A stretch of DNA of 6,237 bases from Alkanindiges sp. (GCA_030152125.1 JASLIR010000234.1:1-6237), one strand, 5' to 3'; positions 1-6,230 are shown, counted from the first letter of the stretch. Notes: generated by a model from the sequence alone, not told the origin. Made by a program: numbers and translations.

Positions 1-269
1 ATGCCAATTTTATGCAGTGCTTCCGACAGTTCATCATGCAGCTGTTGCGGTTCACCTTTATAACCAACCGGCAGTTTAATGGTTAGCGCCAGTACGTCAT
101 TTTCCAACTGGCTTTGGGTGATCAACCCGGCCAGCGGTGTGCTGGTTTGCGGTAAAAGTTGAGTAGCCAGAACTTCGGCCAGTTTTTCAGCTGAAATTTC
201 CGCAGAAACACCCCCACTTGCCTGAAAAATAGACTTTAAAGAGGAAAGGGCTGATGAAAAAGGGGGCAT
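1..269 (-). CDS. mrp: Mrp/ApbC-family Fe-S cluster carrier ATPase, N-terminal part (runs off left edge)
   Basis: Only the first 89 codons are inside the window, read leftwards from ATG at 269; the frame is open to the edge. A GGAG Shine-Dalgarno at 281-278 lies 8 nt before the start. The translation begins MPPFSSALSS, and residues about 27-89 look like the small N-terminal MIP18/DUF59 domain that precedes the P-loop ATPase in Mrp proteins: a helix, a strand ending in LPVGY (66-70), then a helix. The Cys-containing motif that typical MIP18 domains carry after that strand is absent here, as I recall it also is in E. coli Mrp. Family members are cytosolic ATPases that bind and transfer Fe-S clusters. 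The ATPase domain and its Walker A motif lie outside the window, so the call rests on the domain resemblance plus the divergent position next to metG, a common neighbour of mrp. It is fairly but not fully certain. Confidence 0.72.
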   Translation of the reverse strand, partial: MPPFSSALSSLKSIFQASGGVSAEISAEKLAEVLATQLLPQTSTPLAGLITQSQLENDVLALTIKLPVGYKGEPQQLHDELSEALHKIG

Positions 270-308
270 CTATAACACTCCAGCAGGACGACACAGGGAA
301 AGCTCTGT

Positions 309-315
309 TATATTA
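309..315. promoter_or_regulatory. Overlapping divergent -10 elements of mrp and metG
   Basis: On the plus strand, TATATT (309-314) preceded by TG at 306-307 forms an extended -10, TG-T-TATATT, for metG; the expected start is near 321 with a leader of about 27 nt. On the minus strand, TAATAT (315-310) can serve as the -10 of mrp, with a start near 303 and a leader of about 34 nt. The two hexamers share five base pairs. Neither has a convincing -35. This is inferred from sequence only. Confidence 0.5.
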
Positions 316-335
316 CCCTGTATTGGACTTTGATG

Positions 336-341
336 AGAGGA
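336..341 (+). promoter_or_regulatory. Shine-Dalgarno that selects the GTG start of metG
   Basis: AGAGGA at 336-341 lies 6 nt before GTG at 348. The alternative in-frame starts, TTG at 330 and ATG at 333, have no comparable site upstream, and the ribosome site would fall inside their coding sequence. Confidence 0.8.
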
Positions 342-347
342 AATTCC

Positions 348-2423
348 GTGCCCAATTCTGTTCGACGTATTTTAGTTACCAATGCATTACCCTATGCAAA
401 TGGCCCGATTCACTTAGGTCACCTGCTCGGCTATATTCAGGCCGACATCTGGGTACGTGCGATGCGCTCCATGGGCCATCAGGTGACTTACGTTTGTGCG
501 GATGATGCGCATGGAACCGCCATCATGCTGCGTGCCGAAGCCAACGGCATTACCCCGGAACAGCAAATTGCCCAGGTACAGCGTGAACACGAGCGTGACT
601 TTGCAGGTTTTGGCGTGGCTTTTGACCACTACCACTCCACGCACAGCCAGGAAAACCGTTTGCGCGCGCAGGAAATTTACCTGAAAAACCGCGATGCCGG
701 GCATATCAGCACCCGCCCGGTCGAGCAACTGTTTGACCCGGAAAAAGGCCTGTTCCTGGCTGACCGCTTTATTAAGGGTGAATGCCCTAAATGTGGCACG
801 GCTGACCAGTACGGTGATGCCTGTGAATCCTGTGGCACCACTTATAACGCTACCGAACTAAAAAACCCTTACTCCACCCTGAGTGGCGCTACGCCAGTAT
901 TAAAAGAGTCTGACCATTACTTTTTTAAACTGCCAGATTTTAATGATTACCTGAAACAGTGGACGCGTGCAGAAAAACGCCTGCCTGTAAGCATTGCCAA
1001 CAAGCTGGATGAATGGTTTGAGGCCGGCTTAAATGACTGGGATATTTCCCGGGATGCGCCTTATTTCGGTTTTGAAATTCCCGATGCACCGAACAAATAC
1101 TTTTATGTGTGGGTAGATGCGCCGATTGGCTATATGTCCAGTTTTGAACATTACGCCAAGAACGTAGGCATTGACTTTAACGACTACTGGAAAAAGGACA
1201 GTACCACTGAGCTGTATCACTTTATCGGCAAGGATATTGTGTACTTCCATGCGCTGTTCTGGCCTGCCATGCTGGAAGGTGCCGGTTACCGCACCCCTAC
1301 CAGTGTTTTCGTCAATGGCTTTTTAATGGTCAATGGCGAAAAAATGAGCAAGTCGCGCGGTACGTTTATCAAGGCAGAAACCTATCTGGAAAACCTGAAC
1401 CCGGAATACCTGCGTTACTATTTTGCCAGCAAGCTGTCTGACAAGGTGGAAGATAACGACCTGAACCTGGAAGACTTTGTACAGAAGGTAAACAGTGACC
1501 TGGTGGGTAAGGTAGTCAATATTGCCAGCCGCTGTGCCAAGTTTATTAACACCAAGTATGACAATAAACTGTCTGCCCTGTGTTCCGAGCCTGCACTGGT
1601 ACAGGAGTTTATTGACGCGGGCGATAGCATTACCAAAGCCTATGAAGCCCGTGAGTTTAGCAGTGCCATCCGCGAGATCATGCAACTGGCAGACAAGGCC
1701 AACCAGTACATCGACGAGAAAAAGCCATGGGCGCTGGCTAAAATTGACGGCATGGAACGTGAAGTACAGGACGTCTGCTCTGTCGGTTTAAACCTGTTCC
1801 GTCAACTGGTGGTTTATCTGGCGCCGGTATTGCCTAACCTGTGTGCACAGGCACAAATGTTCTTTAATCTGGATAGCATCAACTTTGCTTCCCGCACGCA
1901 TGTACTGCTGGATCACGAAGTAAAAGCCTTCCAGCCACTGCTACAACGCGTAGACAAGCTGAAAGTGGATGCCATGGTTGAAGCCTCTAAAGAGTCACTG
2001 GCACCGACCGCAACCAAAGCTACATCGGCGAAAACTGAAGCAGTAAAGACGGATAACAGCAAGGCTAAAGCAGCTAGTAAGGCTGATGCCGCACCCGGCC
2101 AGATTGCCATTGATGACTTTGTAAAAGTTGAGCTGCGCGTGGCAAAAATTCTGGATGCCAAAACGGTAGAAGGTTCTGACAAGCTGCTGAAGCTAACGCT
2201 GGACGCTGGCGATGCCGAACCGCGTACCGTGTTTAGTGGTATCCGTGGTGCCTATGCACCTGAAGCCTTGATTGGTCGTTTAACCGTGGTGGTGGCTAAC
2301 CTTGCCCCGCGCAAAATGCGCTTTGGCGTATCCAACGGCATGGTGCTGGCTGCCGGCAATGATGACGGCATTTTCCTGCTGTCCCCAGACCATGGTGCCA
2401 AAGCCGGTGATCGTGTGAGTTAA
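348..2423 (+). CDS. metG: Methionyl-tRNA synthetase (MetG type, with C-terminal tRNA-binding domain)
   Basis: Cytosolic enzyme that charges tRNA-Met and initiator tRNA with methionine using ATP. From GTG at 348 the protein is 691 residues and ends at TAA. It is a class I synthetase: the HIGH-type motif HLGH is at 22-25, within [11 protein letters not shown], and KMSKS is at 332-336. A single zinc knuckle is formed by C146, C149, C159 and C162. [11 protein letters not shown] (252-262) is part of the catalytic core. The anticodon-recognition positions N391, R395, P460 and W461 are all present. Their numbers agree with those I recall for E. coli MetG, which supports the GTG start over TTG at 330 or ATG at 333. 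A low-complexity Ala/Lys/Thr linker (about 552-585) leads to the EMAPII/Trbp111-like domain (586-691) that mediates dimerisation and general tRNA binding. The gene is intact, and a small hairpin and a repeat lie downstream. Confidence 0.97.
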   Translation: MPNSVRRILVTNALPYANGPIHLGHLLGYIQADIWVRAMRSMGHQVTYVCADDAHGTAIMLRAEANGITPEQQIAQVQREHERDFAGFGVAFDHYHSTHSQENRLRAQEIYLKNRDAGHISTRPVEQLFDPEKGLFLADRFIKGECPKCGTADQYGDACESCGTTYNATELKNPYSTLSGATPVLKESDHYFFKLPDFNDYLKQWTRAEKRLPVSIANKLDEWFEAGLNDWDISRDAPYFGFEIPDAPNKYFYVWVDAPIGYMSSFEHYAKNVGIDFNDYWKKDSTTELYHFIGKDIVYFHALFWPAMLEGAGYRTPTSVFVNGFLMVNGEKMSKSRGTFIKAETYLENLNPEYLRYYFASKLSDKVEDNDLNLEDFVQKVNSDLVGKVVNIASRCAKFINTKYDNKLSALCSEPALVQEFIDAGDSITKAYEAREFSSAIREIMQLADKANQYIDEKKPWALAKIDGMEREVQDVCSVGLNLFRQLVVYLAPVLPNLCAQAQMFFNLDSINFASRTHVLLDHEVKAFQPLLQRVDKLKVDAMVEASKESLAPTATKATSAKTEAVKTDNSKAKAASKADAAPGQIAIDDFVKVELRVAKILDAKTVEGSDKLLKLTLDAGDAEPRTVFSGIRGAYAPEALIGRLTVVVANLAPRKMRFGVSNGMVLAAGNDDGIFLLSPDHGAKAGDRVS

Positions 2424-2430
2424 GTCATTC

Positions 2431-2455
2431 CTTACTGTGTTAAATACAAAGTAAG
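2431..2455 (+). terminator. Hairpin just downstream of metG, possible 3' end
   Basis: Arms 2431-2439 and 2447-2455 pair at 8 of 9 positions around a 7-nt AT loop, starting 7 nt after the metG stop. No T-run follows, so it is not a canonical intrinsic terminator. It could stabilise the 3' end or act with the two-hairpin repeat downstream. Confidence 0.3.
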
Positions 2456-2472
2456 ATCATCAAAAACCGCTA

Positions 2473-2540
2473 CCCTCATCCCAACCTTCTCCCACAGGAG
2501 AAGGAGCTCCCTCTCCTGAAAGGAGAGGGCTGGGGTGAGG
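2473..2540. repeat. Two-hairpin palindromic repeat (REP/MITE-like) between convergent genes
   Basis: The element has nested symmetry. Hairpin 1 has perfect 8-bp arms, 2485-2492 and 2497-2504, with loop CACA. Hairpin 2 has perfect 9-bp arms, 2509-2517 and 2521-2529, with loop GAA. The palindrome GGAGCTCC (2503-2510) joins them. The outer ends, 2474-2483 and 2531-2540, pair at 9 of 10 positions with one G-T. The pyrimidine-rich left half and purine-rich right half (CCCTCATCCC ... GGGGTGAGG) resemble a dispersed extragenic repeat type I recall from several proteobacterial genomes. It sits where metG and the aldolase-like gene converge, so it may separate the two transcripts, though no T-tract is present. 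Only one copy is visible here. Confidence 0.75.
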
Positions 2541-2594
2541 TCGGCAGATTTAAAACTACAATCCTTTAGCCATAGGCTTTCTAAAACTTCGCAC

Positions 2595-3365
2595 CTAATC
2601 CGCATACCCCGGATTTTTCCGGTCCAGCCTTCTTAACAGCCCCGGCCAAGCCAGACCACCACCAGCATTTTTAGTCACCTGCTGGGTAGCAGCCTTCACT
2701 CCGGCAATAATACGTGGATCAATACTCACCAGCTCGCCACCACCAGCCTGCGCGCGGATCTGTATCATACAGGCTGCTTCAAACAGGTACATAAACAGGA
2801 AGGCGTCCGCCACGGTGCTCCCCACAGTGAGCAGGCCGTGGTTACGCAGCATAAAAAAGTTGTTCTCGCCAAGGTCGGCTACCAGTCGCGGCTTTTCGTC
2901 CTCGCGCAGGGCAATGCCTTCATAATTGTGATAGCCCAGTGATGACAACACCACACTGGCCTGCTGCGAAATAGGCAGCACCCCTTCCTTTTGCGCCGAT
3001 ACTGCCACGCCATTAATACTGTGCGTATGCATCACACACAAGGCATCTTCGCGTGCGGCATGAATGGCACTGTGAATGGTAAATCCGGCCGGGTTAATAT
3101 CATAGTTGTTGGCATAGCCACTCTCACTGACCTTGTTGCCGTTCAGGTCAATCTTCACCAGACTGGAAGCGGTAATTTCATCAAACATCATACCGTAAGG
3201 GTTAATCAGGAAATGATGTTCCAGCCCCGGTACACGGGCGGAAATATGGGTAAACACCAGATCATCCCAGCCAAACAAGGCCACCAGCCGATAAGCAGCC
3301 GCCAAATCCACCCGCAGCTTCCATTCTTCAGCACTCACCTGCTGTTTTACTGAATCCATGCCCAT
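2595..3365 (-). CDS. Class II aldolase/adducin-family protein
   Basis: The protein is 256 residues from ATG at 3365, chosen because AGGG at 3378-3375 lies 9 nt upstream; an in-frame ATG at 3374 directly abuts that site and is less likely. It ends at TAG. Numbering from 3374, the fold's zinc ligands are visible: HTH (H116, H118) in VMHTHSINGVAV and H179 in RNHGLLTVG. PYGMMFDEIT (59-68) is also typical of this group. The catalytic glutamate that in L-fuculose-phosphate aldolase precedes the HxH pair is replaced by a small residue in NPAGFTIH (94-101). This is known in a widespread, poorly characterised branch of the superfamily, so true aldolase activity should not be assumed. Cytosolic; no signal peptide or membrane segment. 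A promoter-like pair lies upstream, and the gene converges on metG. The family is confident; the substrate is unknown. Confidence 0.9.
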   Translation of the reverse strand: MGMDSVKQQVSAEEWKLRVDLAAAYRLVALFGWDDLVFTHISARVPGLEHHFLINPYGMMFDEITASSLVKIDLNGNKVSESGYANNYDINPAGFTIHSAIHAAREDALCVMHTHSINGVAVSAQKEGVLPISQQASVVLSSLGYHNYEGIALREDEKPRLVADLGENNFFMLRNHGLLTVGSTVADAFLFMYLFEAACMIQIRAQAGGGELVSIDPRIIAGVKAATQQVTKNAGGGLAWPGLLRRLDRKNPGYAD

Positions 3366-3374
3366 TATTTTCAT

Positions 3375-3378
3375 CCCT
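3375..3378 (-). promoter_or_regulatory. Shine-Dalgarno deciding the aldolase-family start
   Basis: AGGG on the minus strand is 9 nt from ATG at 3365 but touches the ATG at 3374 with no spacer, so 3365 is the better start. Confidence 0.55.
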
Positions 3379-3398
3379 GTGAATCTGTTTAGTGGCTT

Positions 3399-3427
3399 AC
3401 TTTAGGTGGCATAGGCAGGAAGATCAA
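3399..3427 (-). promoter_or_regulatory. Candidate sigma-70 promoter of the aldolase-family gene
   Basis: On the minus strand TTGATC (3427-3422) and TAAAGT (3404-3399) are separated by exactly 17 bp, each matching the consensus at 4 of 6 positions. The predicted start near 3392 would give a leader of about 27 nt. It lies wholly in the spacer after the upstream acidic orphan gene, which fits independent expression. Confidence 0.4.
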
Positions 3428-3458
3428 GCGCGACAATCCTGTCTGTCCACCCTTCGGG

Positions 3459-4013
3459 CTATTTACGCTCCCAAATGCACAGGACGGAACTACCCAGCAA
3501 GGCCTCAATACGTTGTACAGCTTCGGGCTTTAATTGCGTGCCATAATAAAGCGCCTCGGTATCTTCATCATCTTCCTCAGGCTCATCTTCCTCAAGCTGC
3601 CAGAAATCACTGCTACCTGATGGTTCCAGCGCACTTAACTGAAAACGGGTAAAACCTGCGGCCGGCTCATCCCCTGCAATCAATAAAACATCTGCTAAGG
3701 GAAGCGTCTGCTGGCAACATGGCATGTTGACCAGTGTGGTATCTGCCGATGAAAAAGCATCTGTTTCATTAAGCTGATTCCACCAGTCTGATGCAGGACC
3801 AGAATCCCACACCGATAACACTGTATGACATTTGATACACTTTATATCTGAGTAATCCGAACCGACAAGTACAGGCTGCTGGTGTGACTCTTCATAGCTC
3901 CATTCCGACTCAGGAACAAGCACCTCAAAGAATGCATACGCCTGTTCCTGTTGTTGCCTGCTCGGCAGGTATGCATGATCCTTAATGATGATATGAAAAG
4001 CATTTTCACTCAT
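3459..4013 (-). CDS. Uncharacterised acidic protein with CxxC...CC cysteines
   Basis: I do not recognise this 184-residue protein. The start is taken at ATG 4013, with AGGG at 4027-4024 placed 10 nt upstream; an ATG at 4043 has no ribosome site. Visible features: a mixed N-terminal half; C59-I-K-C62 and the pair C99-C100 (MPCC), which together could form a zinc or redox site; aromatic residues between them (DWWNQL, 76-81); a strongly acidic stretch at 141-153; and a C-terminal helix-like segment ending LCIWERK. There is no signal peptide and no membrane segment, so it is probably cytosolic. Ordinary codon patterns and a plausible ribosome site argue it is a real gene. Its small size, acidity and position next to another orphan resemble immunity-type or accessory proteins, but that is only a guess. 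The upstream spacer is very AT-rich and contains a palindrome. Confidence 0.75.
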   Translation of the reverse strand: MSENAFHIIIKDHAYLPSRQQQEQAYAFFEVLVPESEWSYEESHQQPVLVGSDYSDIKCIKCHTVLSVWDSGPASDWWNQLNETDAFSSADTTLVNMPCCQQTLPLADVLLIAGDEPAAGFTRFQLSALEPSGSSDFWQLEEDEPEEDDEDTEALYYGTQLKPEAVQRIEALLGSSVLCIWERK

Positions 4014-4052
4014 ATTGTGTAATCCCTGACGATTGAATATCATTTGATTTAT

Positions 4053-4073
4053 TAATATCTAAATTTGATATTA
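4053..4073. promoter_or_regulatory. AT-rich 21-bp palindrome, possible operator
   Basis: TAATATC (4053-4059) and GATATTA (4067-4073) are perfect 7-bp arms around a 7-nt spacer. The half-site AATATC occurs again at 4036-4041, 18 bp from the first, followed by TTTGAT as in the palindrome. It lies 40-60 bp before the start of the acidic orphan gene, where a repressor or activator could act. AT-rich sequence yields such matches by chance, so support is modest. Confidence 0.35.
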
Positions 4074-4081
4074 TTTCCATT

Positions 4082-4125
4082 AAAAACAAAAGTCTTTTGG
4101 CAATTTAAATAAAATATTTTTTGCC
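4082..4125 (-). terminator. Possible weak terminator after the 73-residue gene
   Basis: Read on the minus strand just after the stop at 4130-4128: GGCAA and TTGCC (4125-4121 and 4103-4099) can pair around an AT-rich centre. Then CAAAAG-A-CTTTTG (4099-4087) forms a short AT hairpin followed directly by five Ts (4086-4082). The layout fits an intrinsic terminator, but the stems are weak. Confidence 0.3.
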
Positions 4126-4127
4126 CT

Positions 4128-4349
4128 CTACTCCACTAATCCCTCCTGCCTATAAAACACGCTATACAAACCGCCGCCTTTTGGGTTGCGTATAGTCAGT
4201 AAACCCAATTTACTGCTATGCCCTAAAATGGGATAAGCAAACCCTTCCATGTGATCCAGCACACTCACTGGTTGCTCCTCATTAAACAATACCCGTACCA
4301 TCAGTTGATGCTGCGCATTTTTTGCATGCAAAACCTTATAATCCTGCAT
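4128..4349 (-). CDS. Small uncharacterised protein, 73 residues
   Basis: I do not recognise this protein. It reads MQDYKVLHAK... and ends GLVE before TAG. A strong GGGGG ribosome site at 4361-4357 lies 7 nt from ATG 4349 and 4 nt from the preceding in-frame ATG 4352; a TTG at 4355 is also in frame. Alternating hydrophobic residues (VRVLFNEEQPVSVLDHM, and later LGLLTIRNPKGGGLYSVFYRQ) suggest a small beta-rich cytosolic domain. There are no cysteines, no signal peptide and no membrane segment. The good ribosome site and the placement between a terminator upstream and an AT-rich possible terminator downstream support a genuine short gene with its own transcript. The promoter is not evident in the short gap of about 35 bp, so read-through from the SDR gene is an alternative. 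Confidence 0.65.
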   Translation of the reverse strand: MQDYKVLHAKNAQHQLMVRVLFNEEQPVSVLDHMEGFAYPILGHSSKLGLLTIRNPKGGGLYSVFYRQEGLVE

Positions 4350-4385
4350 CATCAATCCCCCTTTTTATGTTTATCCTTAAACACC

Positions 4386-4410
4386 AAAAGCAGGCTAAAC
4401 AGCCTGCCTT
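4386..4410 (-). terminator. Intrinsic terminator of the SDR gene
   Basis: On the minus strand, GCAGGCT (4396-4390 side) and AGCCTGC form a perfect 7-bp GC-rich stem (4401-4407 with 4390-4396) and a 4-nt GTTT loop, followed by TTTT (4389-4386) and further Ts. It starts about 20 nt after the SDR stop codon and separates that gene from the small orphan downstream. Confidence 0.8.
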
Positions 4411-4427
4411 ATCAATCCGTCTCTGAA

Positions 4428-5183
4428 TTAGCGTGTGGTGTAACCACCATTGGCAAAAATGGTCTGCCCGCTAATCCACCAGCCATCGGTCACCAGAAAA
4501 CGCACCAGCGGCTCAATGTCCCCAATGTTGGTTAAGCCGCCCAATGCAGAGGCCGACTGGTGATAGGCCACCGCATCCGGGGTTTCCTGCCCGTAAAAGA
4601 ACGGCGTGTCCATGGGCCCCGGTGCCACTGCCGTCACGGAAATACCCCGCCCACCAAACTCCTTGGACGCTGCACGGGTAAAATGCTCTACCGGGGCCTT
4701 TAAACCGCCATAGGTAGAATACAAACCGGTATAGGCCGCCAGTAGCGAGGTCACGATGGTACAAATCTTGCCACCATCATTCAGCTGCTTACCCGCTTCC
4801 TGAATAAAGAAATAGGCAATTTTGGCGTTAATGTCACTCATGCTGTCATAGTCGGCTTCCGTGGTTTCCAGAAACGGTTTTTTCAGCACCTTGCCCACGG
4901 TGTTAATGGCAATATCTACCCCGCCAAACTGCTGTTTAGCTACATCAAACAGCTTGCTGATGTTGCTGATATCGCCCAGGTTAGCCTGAAACAGAATACC
5001 ATCGCCACCCAGCTTTTTAACTTCAGCCAGTGTGGCTTCAGCATCCGCTTTGGCAGCATCACCATGATAATGAATCACCAGTTTGGCCCCGTGCTCGGCA
5101 AACTTGCGGCTAATCAGTCCACCCAGGTTTTTGGCACCTCCAGCGATTACCACCACTTTATCTTTTAAATCATGCTTGCTCAT
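4428..5183 (-). CDS. SDR-family oxidoreductase (classical-type short-chain dehydrogenase)
   Basis: The protein is 251 residues from ATG at 5183; AAGGA at 5195-5191 lies 7 nt upstream. The frame stays open 33 codons further, to 5282, but that part is AT-rich spacer without a ribosome site. The fold is a one-domain Rossmann NAD(P)-dependent dehydrogenase. The cofactor loop is AGGAKNLGG (14-22), where the usual TGxxxGxG has Ala for Thr and Asn for the middle Gly. Then come N94-T-V-G (the NNAG-type motif), N119, S146, Y158 and K162, the complete Asn-Ser-Tyr-Lys catalytic set, and APGPMDTPFF (187-196) after the active site. The sequence closely resembles a provisional SDR subgroup I recall with the same GGAKNLGG loop and the C-terminal DGWWI(S/T)GQT segment. 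The substrate is unknown. The gene diverges from a LysR regulator, its likely controller, and is closed by a strong terminator. Confidence 0.92.
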   Translation of the reverse strand: MSKHDLKDKVVVIAGGAKNLGGLISRKFAEHGAKLVIHYHGDAAKADAEATLAEVKKLGGDGILFQANLGDISNISKLFDVAKQQFGGVDIAINTVGKVLKKPFLETTEADYDSMSDINAKIAYFFIQEAGKQLNDGGKICTIVTSLLAAYTGLYSTYGGLKAPVEHFTRAASKEFGGRGISVTAVAPGPMDTPFFYGQETPDAVAYHQSASALGGLTNIGDIEPLVRFLVTDGWWISGQTIFANGGYTTR

Positions 5184-5190
5184 GGATATA

Positions 5191-5195
5191 TCCTT
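5191..5195 (-). promoter_or_regulatory. Shine-Dalgarno deciding the SDR start
   Basis: AAGGA on the minus strand, 7 nt before ATG at 5183. It rules out the longer reading from 5282, whose extra residues look like translated spacer. Confidence 0.75.
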
Positions 5196-5217
5196 TGTGC
5201 ATTTATTCGGCAACATG

Positions 5218-5238
5218 ATGTTAATTGTTTTGTAAAAT
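5218..5238. promoter_or_regulatory. Candidate LysR-type regulator box in the divergent spacer
   Basis: TTA (5221-5223), nine bases, TAA (5233-5235) fits the T-N11-A LysR-type box with dyad symmetry. The symmetry extends outwards to ATgTTA / TAAaAT, matching at 5 of 6 positions. The box lies 35 bp before the SDR start and 64 bp before the LysR start, in the 118-bp gap (5184-5301), which is otherwise AT-rich. Several TATAAT-like hexamers are present (TATCAT at 5244-5239 minus, TATTAT at 5264-5269 plus), but none has a good -35, as is usual for activator-dependent promoters. Confidence 0.5.
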
Positions 5239-5301
5239 ATGATAAATAATGCTTTTTTGGTTTTATTATCCAGTAATCGCAAACAATAGAATAGTTAAGC
5301 C

Positions 5302-6186
5302 ATGCTGGACCGTATTGAGCAACTACGCATTTTTAGCTGTGTGGCCAAGCTAAACAGTTTTACCGCGGCGGCACAGCAATTGAATCTGCCGCGCTCCACA
5401 GTGACCTTTGCTGTACAGCAACTGGAATCATTTTATTCGGTACGCCTGTTCCAGCGTACTACCCGCCGGGTCACGCTTACGCAGGATGGCTTAAACCTGT
5501 TGCCACTATGCCAGAATTTACTAACTGATTTTGATTATCTGGAACAGCAGGCACAGCAAAGCACCCAGCTGTATCGCGGGGTAATCCGGGTGGACATGCC
5601 TAACCGTATTGCGCACCACCTGGTGATTCCCGCCCTGCCGGATTTTTACCGGCAATATCCGGACATTCATATCCAGTTGCATAGCAGCGACCAGTTTAAT
5701 GACCTGCTGGAACAAAGCATTGATTGCGCGGTACGTGTCGGGCGCTTACAGGACAGCAGCCTGATTGCCCGGCAACTGGGCAACCTGCGCATGGTAAACT
5801 GTGCCAGCCCGGCCTATTTGCAGCGTATGGGGATGCCAGCCGATCTGGAAGATTTAAACCAGCACTATGTGGTGAACTATGCGGGCGCGGTGGGTGAGCG
5901 GCAGGCCATGTTTGAATATGCGGATAAGCATGTCATGCTAAATAGCAGAATTAGCGTGAATAATACCGAAGCCTATATTGCCGCCGCCAAGGCAGGCTTG
6001 GGCATTATTCAGGTACCGCATTTTGATGTGGTGGATGAACTGGCACTTGGCAGCTTAAAAACCGTGCTGGAGCAACACACTGCCCCAGCCATGCCCATTC
6101 ATATCCTGTACCAGAACCGTGAATACCTGCCATCACGCATTAGTGTGTTTATAGACTGGCTAAAGCAGTTGCTGGTGATCAGCTAA
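5302..6186 (+). CDS. LysR-family transcriptional regulator
   Basis: The protein is 294 residues, a typical length for the family. The N-terminal winged helix-turn-helix spans about 1-60, with the helix-turn-helix around SFTAAAQQLNLPRSTVTFAV (19-38) and the wing around RTTRRVTLTQDG (52-63). A linker helix (about 64-90) leads to the periplasmic-binding-protein-like effector domain from GVIRVDMP (93-100) to the C-terminus, including AKAGLGI, a conserved segment of the domain. It appears closest to the CrgA/DmlR-like group judging by the RTTRRVTLT wing and the RVDMP strand, but this is from memory. The ATG at 5302 has only a weak ribosome site. The divergent SDR gene is the likely target, and most such regulators also repress themselves from the shared spacer. 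The effector is unknown. A hairpin terminator overlaps its stop codon. Confidence 0.95.
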   Translation: MLDRIEQLRIFSCVAKLNSFTAAAQQLNLPRSTVTFAVQQLESFYSVRLFQRTTRRVTLTQDGLNLLPLCQNLLTDFDYLEQQAQQSTQLYRGVIRVDMPNRIAHHLVIPALPDFYRQYPDIHIQLHSSDQFNDLLEQSIDCAVRVGRLQDSSLIARQLGNLRMVNCASPAYLQRMGMPADLEDLNQHYVVNYAGAVGERQAMFEYADKHVMLNSRISVNNTEAYIAAAKAGLGIIQVPHFDVVDELALGSLKTVLEQHTAPAMPIHILYQNREYLPSRISVFIDWLKQLLVIS

Positions 6187-6206
6187 TCTGCTTTAGCCTT
6201 GTATAC
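6158..6206 (+). terminator. Hairpin terminator overlapping the end of the LysR gene
   Basis: Perfect 11-bp arms GGCTAAAGCAG (6158-6168) and CTGCTTTAGCC (6188-6198) enclose 19 nt that themselves hold a GCTG/CAGC stem (6171-6174, 6180-6183). The stop codon at 6184-6186 is inside the loop. A T-rich but interrupted tail (TTGTATACTTTATT) follows. Confidence 0.55.
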
Positions 6207-6210
6207 TTTA

Positions 6211-6230
6211 TTAACTTGAGTTCAAGATAA
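6211..6230. promoter_or_regulatory. 20-bp imperfect palindrome, possible operator
   Basis: The two 10-bp halves match at 8 of 10 positions, with core CTTGA-GT-TCAAG centred at 6220/6221. The 2-nt centre makes an RNA hairpin unlikely, so protein binding to DNA is the better reading. CTTGA...TCAAG half-sites occur in operators of several regulator families, including the MerR type, but no promoter spacing supports one family, and the next gene is outside the window. Confidence 0.35.

Noticed and set aside
330..347. Longer metG reading from TTG 330 or ATG 333
   Set aside because: The ribosome site lies within this stretch, and the GTG start gives motif positions equal to those I recall for the E. 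coli protein.
254..505. An 83-codon plus-strand frame with a purine-rich GAGGAAAGGG sequence just before its ATG
   Set aside because: It overlaps the mrp start on the other strand and then runs out of frame through the conserved 5' part of metG; the product has no recognisable features.
2562..2580. Small AGCC/GGCT hairpin near the aldolase gene end
   Set aside because: It has only a 4-bp stem with an interrupted T-run, too weak to call a terminator.
2991..3353. 120-codon plus-strand frame
   Set aside because: It is antisense to the well-supported aldolase-family gene and is a shadow of its codon structure.
3447..3460. CCC-TTC-GGG stem after the acidic orphan's stop
   Set aside because: It has only three to four base pairs and no T-run after it on the transcribed strand.
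5184..5282. N-terminal extension of the SDR protein by 33 residues
   Set aside because: It has no ribosome site, consists of AT-rich regulatory spacer, and would place 33 residues unusual for the family before the Rossmann fold.
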